Notes: a model not told the origin generated them from the letters alone. A DNA stretch of 7,662 nucleotides from Synergistaceae bacterium (GCA_017447325.1 JAFSNU010000046.1:1-7662); one strand, 5' to 3'; shown: positions 1 through 5,995, counted from the first letter of the stretch. A program made the numbers and translations.

Positions 1-1
1 C

Positions 2-517
2 AGCTTGAAAAATAAGAAGTCTAATAACACAAATTTTGCGGTGTTAGTCACGAAGAATTTCACTCAGCCGTTTAATGATCCGATAGGCTACGCGACGCAC
101 ATAGCTAAACTTGCTAATATGCTTGCCGGCGGCGGAATATTAGTGCAGCGTCTTGCGGACTTGAGAGCCGGACGCCGGTCTAACGCTGCGAGAATTTCGC
201 GCGGAATGGTGACGCCGACTTTAGCAGCCGAGGCCGGAGACTTGAGTTTAGTTCTGCCGCATAGATATGTAATAGATATTATAGAATTTCTTGACGCGCT
301 GAACGAAATACTGCCGGGCGTAAATCACGGAGATACACTTTTATATGGCGTTGAGATAAAATTATACTCGCTGAGGCTTGAGCTGCAAAATAATTTAGCT
401 GTTCCCAGTATTAAGAATTTATACATGGCCGGCGACGGCGCAGGAGTGAGCAGAGGAATTATACAGGCGGCGGCGAGCGGAGTTGTCGCGGCTCGGGCTA
501 TGGCTGGTGATGCTTAA
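2..517 (+). CDS. FAD-dependent dehydrogenase, COG2509-like, 5'-truncated by window edge
   Basis: The reading frame is open to the left edge, so this is the C-terminal part (about 171 codons) of a flavoprotein whose family members are usually about 450-530 residues. The TTG at position 5 is unlikely to be the real start because homology to the family runs through it. The most telling motif is near the end, NLYMAGDGAGVSRGIIQAA, which matches the C-terminal GD-G-G FAD-contacting segment followed by an Ala-rich helix in COG2509 'uncharacterized FAD-dependent dehydrogenases' of the NAD(P)/FAD oxidoreductase superfamily. Upstream stretches (FAVLVT, then DPIGYATHIAKLA, GMVTP and LSLVLP) also follow the order seen in that family. 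The substrate is unknown; some relatives are annotated only as NAD-utilizing dehydrogenases. The N-terminal dinucleotide-binding motif lies outside the window. The stop codon TAA (515-517) is inside a palindrome, and a damaged copy of the last codons follows. Family call is good; function is not assigned. Confidence 0.85.
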   Translation, partial: SLKNKKSNNTNFAVLVTKNFTQPFNDPIGYATHIAKLANMLAGGGILVQRLADLRAGRRSNAARISRGMVTPTLAAEAGDLSLVLPHRYVIDIIEFLDALNEILPGVNHGDTLLYGVEIKLYSLRLELQNNLAVPSIKNLYMAGDGAGVSRGIIQAAASGVVAARAMAGDA

Positions 518-537
518 ATGCTTGAATGGCATTTAAG
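513..537. repeat. 9-bp perfect inverted repeat spanning a stop codon
   Basis: CTTAAATGC (513-521) pairs perfectly with GCATTTAAG (529-537) around a 7-base loop. The left arm contains the TAA stop of the FAD dehydrogenase (515-517) and the ATG at 518. No T-tract follows, so it is not a canonical intrinsic terminator. It sits exactly between the two copies of the duplicated 3' end, so it may mark the duplication junction or stabilise the mRNA end. Confidence 0.6.
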
Positions 538-628
538 AGGAGTGAGCAGAGGAATTATACAGGCGGCGGCCAGCGGATAGCTTTTAGCTCTGCGAGGCTT
601 GGCGGCGCGGGCTATGGCGAACGAGTGA
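538..628 (+). pseudogene. Decayed in-frame duplicate of the FAD dehydrogenase 3' end
   Basis: Bases 538-576 repeat 442-480 with one mismatch in 39 (G475 versus C571). The offset is 96 bp, a whole number of codons, so the copy is in the same reading frame and would encode GVSRGIIQAAASG again. It then hits TAG at 578-580. After 18 extra bases the similarity resumes: 603-618 matches 489-504 with one mismatch, encoding ARAMA again, and ends at TGA (626-628). The copy lacks everything upstream of the GVSRG segment, so it cannot be a functional domain. The ATG at 518, immediately after the TAA, opens a 20-codon frame that runs into this copy and ends at the TAG. I read it as a partial tandem duplication that has since decayed. 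It could also be the older gene end, displaced when a new end was created. Confidence 0.7.
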
Positions 629-653
629 TTTATTCTTGCGCATGTTAATAAAT

Positions 654-730
654 GGGTTCAGGATCCAAGAACCTGGCGGGGTTAAGGGGTGGAATCCCTT
701 ACAGGGTTATTAGGGACGGAGTTCCTAATA
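654..730. repeat. Three tandem GGGTT-hairpin units, 25-bp period
   Basis: GGGTT occurs at 654-658, 679-683 and 704-708, exactly 25 bp apart. Each is followed by, or its last base begins, a stem-loop with a 5-base loop. In 659-675 the stem is CAGG/CCTG with one internal mismatch and loop CCAAG. In 683-701 the stem is TAAGGGG/TCCCTTA with one G-T pair and loop TGGAA. In 708-730 the stem is TATTAGGGA/TTCCTAATA with one G-T pair and loop CGGAG. The stems differ in sequence but keep the pattern AGGR-loop-YCCT, so pairing appears conserved while bases vary. There is no T-tract and no coding potential. The array lies between the duplicated gene end and the FMN-binding gene. It may be an intergenic mosaic element or a 3'/5' UTR structure. 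Confidence 0.65.
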
Positions 731-753
731 GCTAAAATAGCTAAATTATTAAT

Positions 754-760
754 AAAGGAG
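754..760 (+). promoter_or_regulatory. Ribosome binding site of the FMN-binding gene
   Basis: AAAGGAG ends 10 bases before the ATG at 771 and supports that start. No convincing promoter is visible between the hairpin array and this site. Short repeats of TAGCTAAA (around 730-744) lie just upstream. Confidence 0.6.
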
Positions 761-770
761 CTTATATAAT

Positions 771-1184
771 ATGAAGAAAGTAGTATTAATTTTAGTTGTA
801 ATTGCGGCGGCGGCCGGAGCGTTTTACTTCGTGAAGTGCCGTAACGTGTCGTACAAGGACGGAGTATATGAGGCGTCGCATGTTGGAAATTTCGGCGAGA
901 CGAAAGTTAAGATCACGCTGAAGGACAACAAGATTATAGCCTGTGATTTAACTATGTTCGACAAACAGGGCAGAGTGAAAGACGAGAATTACGGCAAGGA
1001 TCATGGCGAGAAAGGGCGTTTGCTCGGTCAAGTCATAGCGCGCGCGTCGAAGGAGTATCCGGAGATGTTAATCAAGGCCGGAAGCGTTGAGGAGTTTAAT
1101 AAACTTGATGCGATTTCAGGAGCGACAGTGACGTTTAAGGAGTTCGCGCTCACGGCTCAGGAAGCTTTAGATAAAGCAAAATAA
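771..1184 (+). CDS. Membrane-anchored FMN-binding domain protein
   Basis: This 137-residue protein consists of one N-terminal hydrophobic helix (about residues 4-21) followed by a single FMN-binding domain of the NqrC/RnfG type (PF04205). The C-terminal motif DAISGAT at residues 113-119 matches the Dxx(S/T)GAT consensus, in which the threonine (T119 here) receives FMN covalently through a phosphoester bond made by ApbE. The preceding segment YKDGVYEA (28-35) is the usual start of the domain. The charge pattern and helix suggest the domain faces outside the cytoplasmic membrane, where it could carry electrons or act as a partner of a flavin-based reductase. A cysteine at 23 follows VK and does not form a proper lipobox, so a signal anchor is more likely than a lipoprotein. 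The stop is 25 bp before hisS, suggesting co-transcription without an obvious functional link. Neither apbE nor Rnf/Nqr genes are in the window. Confidence 0.85.
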   Translation: MKKVVLILVVIAAAAGAFYFVKCRNVSYKDGVYEASHVGNFGETKVKITLKDNKIIACDLTMFDKQGRVKDENYGKDHGEKGRLLGQVIARASKEYPEMLIKAGSVEEFNKLDAISGATVTFKEFALTAQEALDKAK

Positions 1185-1209
1185 TATTAATTAGGAGAGG
1201 TAATTTAAA

Positions 1210-2472
1210 ATGGAGATGAAAGCTCCAAGAGGAGTACGTGATATTCTGCCGGAAGAATCTTGGAAATGGAATTATGTAATTAACACGGCGGCCAAAGTCA
1301 TGGCTGACTATGGCTTTGCTGAAGTGCATCTGCCGATATTCGAGCATACTGAATTATTTTCGCGCGGCGTCGGCGAGACGACTGATATAGTTGAAAAGGA
1401 GATGTACACGTTTGAAGATCGCGGAGGCCGGAGCATTACTCTAAGACCTGAAGCGACGGCAGGAATGGTGCGGGCGGTTCTTGAAAATAATTTGTGCGCT
1501 CAGAATGCTGACGCTAAATTATGGTGCTGGGGGCCTATGTTCAGACATGAAAGGCCGCAGAAAGGACGTTACAGACAGTTCTATCAAGTTGACTGCGAGC
1601 ATCTGGGCTGCGCCGGAGCTGCAAATGACGTTGAGATTATAGATTTAGCCGCTGAAATATTTAGACGTTTAGGCTTGAAAAATTTGGAAGCTGTAATAAA
1701 TTCTGTCGGGTGTCCCAAATGCCGGCCTGTTTATCGCGAGGCGTTGATAAATTATTTTAATAATTATAAAGATAAATTATGCGAAACGTGTTTAGACAGG
1801 CTTGATAGAAATCCGTTAAGAATTTTGGACTGCAAGCAGCCTGAATGCGGAAGGATTGCCGACGGCGCGCCTGATATTTATGACTCGTTATGCGAAGAGT
1901 GCCGCGAGCATTTTGAAGAAGTAAAGCGCGGGCTCGAGCGTCTGGGAATTGCTTATAAAATTAATAAGCGATTAGTTAGAGGCCTTGATTATTACACTAA
2001 GACGGCGTTTGAAATTTTGTCTGGCGACTTGGGAGCTCAGAACGCAGTCTGCGGCGGCGGACGCTATGATAATTTGTCTGAATCGATAGGCGGGCCGCAC
2101 TTGCCGAGCGTCGGATTCGCTTGCGGCGTTGACAGAATTATTTTAGTCATGGAACAGCAGGGCTTGAGCTTTGGAGCAAAGCCCGGGGCGAAAGTTTATG
2201 TAGCTGCCCTTGACGCAAGTTCGAGAGGCGAGGCTCAGGTCTTAACGCATAAGTTAAGAAGCGCGGGAATTGCTGCTCAGTGCGACAATGAGAACAGGAG
2301 TTTTAAATCGCAGCTTAAAGCCGCAAGTTTAAGCAATGTAAAATTTGCCTGCATACTCGGCCCTGACGAAATTAAAAATAATATAGTCACGTTAAAGAAC
2401 ATGGCTGAAGGCTCGCAGATCTCGTTAAATAATGACGAGCTGGTAGAGTATATTAGAAATAATTTAGAATAA
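1210..2472 (+). CDS. hisS: Histidyl-tRNA synthetase (class II)
   Basis: This 420-residue protein has the normal length for bacterial HisRS, which charges tRNA-His with histidine in the cytoplasm. The N-terminus APRGVRDILP is typical of the family. Motif 1 lies around 42-66, motif 2 includes FRHERPQKGRYRQF (111-124), the HisA signature is LVRGLDYY (255-262, with the histidine-specific R257), and motif 3 contains GGGRYD (282-287) and GFACGVDR (302-309). The anticodon-binding domain covers about 327-420. The insertion domain (about 165-240) carries four cysteine pairs: C168/C171, C191/C194, C208/C213 and C228/C231, which look like metal ligands. The ATG is preceded by AGGAGAGG (1193-1200) with 9 bases spacing. 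The gene follows the FMN-binding gene by 25 bp and shares no T-box leader that I can see. Its 3' end overlaps the convergent protease gene by 9 bp, and transcription likely ends at the hairpin at 2505-2541. Confidence 0.97.
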   Translation: MEMKAPRGVRDILPEESWKWNYVINTAAKVMADYGFAEVHLPIFEHTELFSRGVGETTDIVEKEMYTFEDRGGRSITLRPEATAGMVRAVLENNLCAQNADAKLWCWGPMFRHERPQKGRYRQFYQVDCEHLGCAGAANDVEIIDLAAEIFRRLGLKNLEAVINSVGCPKCRPVYREALINYFNNYKDKLCETCLDRLDRNPLRILDCKQPECGRIADGAPDIYDSLCEECREHFEEVKRGLERLGIAYKINKRLVRGLDYYTKTAFEILSGDLGAQNAVCGGGRYDNLSESIGGPHLPSVGFACGVDRIILVMEQQGLSFGAKPGAKVYVAALDASSRGEAQVLTHKLRSAGIAAQCDNENRSFKSQLKAASLSNVKFACILGPDEIKNNIVTLKNMAEGSQISLNNDELVEYIRNNLE

Positions 2473-3831
2473 AGTTTTAGTGAATGCTTTAATGCACGCA
2501 TTGGCTGGCTCGCGCAGATCAGCTCCGTCGAGCCAGTTTTTATTTAAATAATTTGAAAAATAGCTCTCGTGTTTATTAATTTTAAATTTGTCTGAATAAT
2601 TTTTAATTTTGCACTCGCATGCTTGCGGACAGTCAAGCTTAATAATTACGGAGAAATATTGATTTTGCTTTAAAATTATTTGATTTAAATTTTGTAAATT
2701 TAATTTAATAGTGTGATAGCCGGAGAATTTTATTTTGCCCTGAGATTTATATAATAATTTGCCGTTTGTGACTGGATCGCTCGGCTCGTTAAAGTTTAAG
2801 TCATAAATATAAATCTCGTAATTTGCATTATCGCGAGTTGTATAAAACGCTATGTCTTGCAAAATCTCTCGGCGCGTTTGAACTTGAAAGATATTAGCGG
2901 CGTAATTAAATTTTAAATTCTTGCACCAGCCTAAATTATCATGGCCGTAATGCTTTAAAAGTTTATCGGGCTTGCTTGTGATGAAAGCCGAGCCGCCGCG
3001 TAAATATTGTTCGTAAGAGATCCAGAAATAACCGCCGGACTCGTGCGCATTATAATTTTGTTTGTTGCTTGCGTTAGAGTTTAAAGTTTGTTTTAAATTT
3101 GAGTTTGAGCTTGTAACTCCCCAGCCAGAGCCCCAGCTGTTCTGAGCGAGCCATGCGCCGTTACGCTTAGGCCTCGGCAAAAAGTTATCGCGGGAAAAAT
3201 TATCGTCCCAGCCTATTAAAATCACGTCGTGAGTTGTGCGTCTGCCTTGAGAGTTATTGAAGTAAGTATAGAAATTATTTATAGCTTTATATTTATTAAA
3301 ATCGCTGTAGAAGCTCGCTAAAATTGCTCCGTGAGTTTTGATTAAATATTTTTTGATATTATTATCTGACGGCTCTTGTGAGAGCGACAGGCCGAGAACG
3401 TCCGTAACTCGCAAAATATTTTTGAATTTTAAATTATTAAAATTATTAAGAGCCTGCATCGAATAGGGCGCGTCATGTTCGGAGACAGGGCCGTTAAGGC
3501 GTGACAAAATTGCCGTGCTGATGAACGCATTGCCCTGTGCGCCTAATACTCCGCCTGATTTATCGAACGGCGTAAAATTTTCATGCGCTAAATAGGCCAA
3601 GTGCATTGCTGAAAGATTTATATTATTTATGAAATTAAATTTTTGCGTTAGATAATTAGACTCGCACGCACTGAGAGACGCGAAAGCCCAGCAAGGCCCG
3701 GGCATGTTCTGAAATTTCGGAGCTGTGACGCGCTGATAATCACGCAAGTCAAATTTATCAGGCTCAAGACTATGAGCTTTAAATGCAAAAATATTTATAA
3801 TAATTATTATTAAAATTAATTTGAGCTTCAT
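2464..3831 (-). CDS. Secreted papain-family (C1) cysteine protease with lectin-like domain
   Basis: The 455-residue product begins with a signal peptide: K2/K4, an Ile-rich core, and AHS (19-21) as likely cleavage site. The peptidase starts at once (FDLRDY, 27-32) with no room for a usual propeptide. The active-site residues of the C1A family are all present: oxyanion Gln Q41, Cys C47 in GPCWAFAS, His H201 in THDVILIGWDD, and Asn N231 in NSWGSGWG. After GYFWISYE (267-274), a second domain (about 290-400; NIFQVQ, IAFYTT, YEIYIYDL) resembles the lectin-like domain attached to such proteases in Clostridia and Synergistota. About 27 Asn/Ser-rich residues (239-265) split two segments that are normally nearly adjacent. 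The gene is visibly richer in Asn, Lys and Ile codons and in AT than hisS or pyrG. It has no recognisable Shine-Dalgarno site. Likely role is extracellular or envelope protein degradation; targets are unknown. Confidence 0.9.
   Translation of the reverse strand: MKLKLILIIIIINIFAFKAHSLEPDKFDLRDYQRVTAPKFQNMPGPCWAFASLSACESNYLTQKFNFINNINLSAMHLAYLAHENFTPFDKSGGVLGAQGNAFISTAILSRLNGPVSEHDAPYSMQALNNFNNLKFKNILRVTDVLGLSLSQEPSDNNIKKYLIKTHGAILASFYSDFNKYKAINNFYTYFNNSQGRRTTHDVILIGWDDNFSRDNFLPRPKRNGAWLAQNSWGSGWGVTSSNSNLKQTLNSNASNKQNYNAHESGGYFWISYEQYLRGGSAFITSKPDKLLKHYGHDNLGWCKNLKFNYAANIFQVQTRREILQDIAFYTTRDNANYEIYIYDLNFNEPSDPVTNGKLLYKSQGKIKFSGYHTIKLNLQNLNQIILKQNQYFSVIIKLDCPQACECKIKNYSDKFKINKHESYFSNYLNKNWLDGADLREPANACIKAFTKTLF
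2505..2545 (+). terminator. Intrinsic terminator for hisS, inside the opposing protease gene
   Basis: CTGGCTCG (2505-2512) pairs perfectly with CGAGCCAG (2529-2536) around a 16-base loop, followed directly by TTTTTATTT. The GC-rich 8-bp stem and U-run orient it for plus-strand transcription, 32 bp past the hisS stop. The same bases encode the segment around WLDGADLREPA near the C-terminus of the minus-strand protease, so the DNA serves both purposes. The loop is longer than usual, which is the main weakness. Confidence 0.75.
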
Positions 3832-3837
3832 GCTTTT

Positions 3838-3843
3838 ATTATA
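3838..3843 (-). promoter_or_regulatory. Possible -10 element for a leaderless protease mRNA
   Basis: On the minus strand TATAAT occupies 3843-3838 and is followed by only AAAAGC before the ATG at 3831. This is the spacing expected if transcription starts at the start codon itself. No Shine-Dalgarno sequence is present, and no good -35 hexamer is seen. The region is very AT-rich, so chance is a real alternative. Confidence 0.3.
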
Positions 3844-3890
3844 ATTAAAAAATTTTGCAGGATTTACTGAATTAAAAATCAGTTATATTG

Positions 3891-3896
3891 TATAAT
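3891..3896 (+). promoter_or_regulatory. Candidate -10 box for the LysM/M23 gene
   Basis: A perfect TATAAT lies in the 195-bp AT-rich spacer between the two divergent genes. The -35 position holds no clear TTGACA match (TGAATT at 17-bp spacing). If used, the 5' leader of the downstream gene would be roughly 120 bases of AT-rich sequence with no stable hairpin that I can see. Confidence 0.35.
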
Positions 3897-4012
3897 GATT
3901 TTAATCTCACTTTCGTTTATATTAAATTTTTGTTGAAAAAGCTTTATATATTTTTGAAATTTCGGTTATAGCTTTAAATAAATTAAATTTAAATTTTTAA
4001 AATTTTAAAATT

Positions 4013-4019
4013 AAGGAGG
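4013..4019 (+). promoter_or_regulatory. Strong Shine-Dalgarno that fixes a TTG start
   Basis: AAGGAGG lies 7 bases before TTG at 4027, an ideal spacing. No in-frame ATG occurs near it: the first internal methionine is at residue 54, inside the membrane helix. This identifies the TTG as the real start. Confidence 0.8.
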
Positions 4020-4026
4020 AATTTTT

Positions 4027-5895
4027 TTGAGCAGGCCTCAAAAAAATAATCAGGATTTTGATAGATATTTGCCGGAGCAGCGGGAATTTTTAAAGTCGAT
4101 TAACGAGGACAGAGCGAGAAGGGCGAAGTTCAGCTGGGGCTTCTGCGTTGTGATATGCCTTGCCATAGGCCTTGCGTCGTTCTTGATGTTCTCGGCGTGG
4201 GGAAGATTTTCAGGCACGGCTTGGGCTGGAGCGGGTCGGCGCGGAGTGATTGAAGTCGTTGACGAGGGATTTACAACTGTCGAAGTAACTGACACGAAGC
4301 GCGAGGCCTTGCTTGCTAATAATAATTTAAATAATAATTTAAAGCCGGAGCCGGTTGTTGAAGATAAGAAAATTATTGAAGTTGAAGTAAAGAAACTTAA
4401 CGAGGCCAAGCCTGAAGTTAAAAAGCCGGAAGTTAAAGCACCGCAGAATAAAATCGAAGAAGTAAAGCCGGAAGTTAAAGAAATTAAAAAGCCGGAAATT
4501 AAAACGCCTCAAAATAAAATTGAAGAAGTAAAGCCGGAAGCTAAAAATAAAAATACTTTCCCGAATTTATATGCTGAAGTGCCGGAGGTCTCGGACTTGG
4601 AAGCTTTAAGGGACGTTGAGGACTTTGGGGCTATGCCTAAGTTTATTGCAGGCTCTGAGTATGAAAGCATAGTTTTAAATATTCACGAGGACGGAACGAA
4701 AGTGCCGGAGCTTGCGCCGGAAGAGCTGGCCGAGCTTGAAGATATAGAACATGACGAGAAATTAAATTTAAAGGCTGATAATAAAGCTAAAGAAAATTTA
4801 AAAGATGCAAAGGCTGAAGTTAAGAAGCCGGAAATTAATAAAGATGATATAAAGCTCGAGGAAGTCGGCGCGGCATGGCGCGAGCATATAGTTAAAAGCG
4901 GCGAGACTTTGTCCGATATTGCGCTCGCTCACGGCGGCGTGACTGCTCAGGATATTTTACGGGCTAACGGCTTGAAGGACGCTAATAGACTTTCAGCAAA
5001 TCAGATTTTGTTAATTCCGAATGATCATTCGAAAGTTGAAGATACTTATGATGAAGTCAAGACGCGTCAGATGAGAATTTTAGCGTCGCGCGAGAAGCCG
5101 AAGCCTTTAAAAATTGCCGCGTATGTTGTAGCTCAGGGCGATAGCTTATGGTCCATATCTAACTCTCAGGGAATAGAGCTTGATACTTTAATCGGCAGCA
5201 ACTCGTTTAAGAGCTCGGCGAAGTTAAAGCCCGGCATTACGATAAGAATTCCCAATCAGGACGGAATTTTTTACACTCTTGCGAACGGCGACAAGATCGA
5301 AAAAGTCTGCAAGCTTTACGGAGTAGATTTAAATAAATTAAAGCAGGTTAATCCGACTGTTGACGTAGTGTCTTTAAAGCCCGGCGACGAAATATTTTTA
5401 CCGGGCGCGAAGTTGAGCGCAGTTAAAACCGCGGGTAATAATAAAGAAAATAAAAATAATAACAAGCCGTCGCGTATAGTTGTGCTTAAAGATAGTGCGC
5501 CGAGTTCGCACAAGTCTTACAGATGGCCGGTCATGGGACGCATTAACAGCCCGTTCGGCTGGCGTCAGCATCCGATTACGAAACGCGCGAACTTCCATAC
5601 CGGAATTGATATTAAAGCAGATCGCGGCACTGTGATTAGAAGCGCAGGCAGCGGCAAAGTTGTTTACTCGGGCTGGATGGGCGGCTACGGCAAAGTGTTA
5701 GTAATTGAACATAATAATGGCCAGTCAACTTTATATGCTCATTGCAGTACGCTGTTAGTTAAACAAGGCGAGAGCGTGTCGCAGAGCGAAAATGTTGCTC
5801 GAGTAGGAACGACCGGACAGTCAACGGGTCCGCATCTTCACTTTGAAGTCCGCGTCTCTAACAGCCCCGTTAATCCGTTAAAATATTTAAAGTAA
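4027..5895 (+). CDS. Membrane-anchored LysM/M23 peptidoglycan endopeptidase
   Basis: The 622-residue protein is built as follows: a charged cytoplasmic tail (1-36), one membrane helix (about 37-58), a long Lys/Glu/Pro-rich linker (about 80-280), three LysM domains (about 286-332, 364-410 and 414-460), a short Asn/Lys hinge (468-482), and a C-terminal M23 domain (about 498-622). LysM domains bind glycan strands; M23 enzymes are zinc metallopeptidases that cut peptide cross-bridges. By comparison with LytM the zinc ligands are H524 and D528 (HTGID) and H605, with H572 (YAH) and H603 (HLH) as catalytic histidines. All are kept, so the enzyme should be active, unlike EnvC/NlpD-type activators that have lost these residues. 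The single N-terminal helix and extended linker place the domains in the periplasm of a diderm cell. LysM3 is the most divergent. A U-tailed hairpin follows the stop. Confidence 0.92.
   Translation: MSRPQKNNQDFDRYLPEQREFLKSINEDRARRAKFSWGFCVVICLAIGLASFLMFSAWGRFSGTAWAGAGRRGVIEVVDEGFTTVEVTDTKREALLANNNLNNNLKPEPVVEDKKIIEVEVKKLNEAKPEVKKPEVKAPQNKIEEVKPEVKEIKKPEIKTPQNKIEEVKPEAKNKNTFPNLYAEVPEVSDLEALRDVEDFGAMPKFIAGSEYESIVLNIHEDGTKVPELAPEELAELEDIEHDEKLNLKADNKAKENLKDAKAEVKKPEINKDDIKLEEVGAAWREHIVKSGETLSDIALAHGGVTAQDILRANGLKDANRLSANQILLIPNDHSKVEDTYDEVKTRQMRILASREKPKPLKIAAYVVAQGDSLWSISNSQGIELDTLIGSNSFKSSAKLKPGITIRIPNQDGIFYTLANGDKIEKVCKLYGVDLNKLKQVNPTVDVVSLKPGDEIFLPGAKLSAVKTAGNNKENKNNNKPSRIVVLKDSAPSSHKSYRWPVMGRINSPFGWRQHPITKRANFHTGIDIKADRGTVIRSAGSGKVVYSGWMGGYGKVLVIEHNNGQSTLYAHCSTLLVKQGESVSQSENVARVGTTGQSTGPHLHFEVRVSNSPVNPLKYLK
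4420..4551 (+). repeat. Two tandem 22-codon repeats in the LysM/M23 linker
   Basis: Residues 132-153 and 154-175 are near-identical units that begin KKPE(V/I)K, continue PQNKIEEVKPE and end in K plus two variable residues. Partial relatives of the unit occur before it (EAKPEV, 126-131) and far downstream (AEVKKPEINKDDIKLEEV, 263-280). The repeats are rich in Lys, Glu and Pro and probably form an extended spacer; unit number may vary between strains. Confidence 0.8.
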
Positions 5896-5920
5896 TTTAA
5901 ATTATTTGAGATAAAATATA

Positions 5921-5960
5921 GAGGTCAGAAAATTTTTAACACTTTCTGGCCTCTTTTATT
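5921..5960 (+). terminator. Intrinsic terminator after the LysM/M23 gene, or pyrG attenuator
   Basis: GAGGTCAGAAA (5921-5931) pairs with TTTCTGGCCTC (5943-5953) in 11 pairs, one of them T-G, around an 11-base loop. TTTTATT follows at once. It starts 25 bases after the LysM/M23 stop and ends about 50 bases before the pyrG start. No good promoter is visible between the hairpin and the pyrG ribosome site, so it could also control read-through into pyrG. Confidence 0.8.
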
Positions 5961-5989
5961 GTAAAAAATTTTGAAAGTAAAAATAATTC

Positions 5990-5995
5990 AGGAGG
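5990..5995 (+). promoter_or_regulatory. Shine-Dalgarno of pyrG with unusual spacing
   Basis: AGGAGG lies 14 bases before the ATG at 6010, longer than usual. An in-frame TTG at 5998 is only two bases away, too close to be used normally. The conserved PyrG N-terminus (MAKYVFITGG) supports the ATG, and the long spacing is the oddity. Confidence 0.6.

Noticed and set aside
681..703. T-box-like AGGGTGG-N-ACC motif upstream of the FMN-binding/hisS operon
   Set aside because: The bases read AGGGGTGGAATCC and are better explained as the middle hairpin of the 25-bp array. The ACCGCG continuation, a U-tailed terminator and a plausible specifier stem are missing, and part of the leader is duplicated coding sequence.
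654..730. CRISPR array or FMN riboswitch in the 25-bp-period repeats
   Set aside because: Repeat identity is limited to GGGTT and pairing pattern, with no identical repeats separated by spacers and no cas genes. The AGGATCCAA word is too short, and the conserved FMN riboswitch helices and junction are not seen.
836..842. Lipoprotein cysteine in the FMN-binding protein (C23)
   Set aside because: The preceding residues FVK do not form a lipobox (small residue at -1 missing), so a signal anchor is the simpler reading.
1150..1347. Minus-strand open frames over hisS, the LysM/M23 gene and neighbouring coding DNA
   Set aside because: They have no ribosome sites or recognisable motifs and lie antisense to well-supported genes, so they are shadows of those genes.
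5959..5987. Promoter TTGTAA - 17 bp - AATAAT ahead of pyrG
   Set aside because: Transcription would begin around 5994, within the Shine-Dalgarno sequence, leaving no usable leader; the match is expected by chance in such AT-rich DNA.
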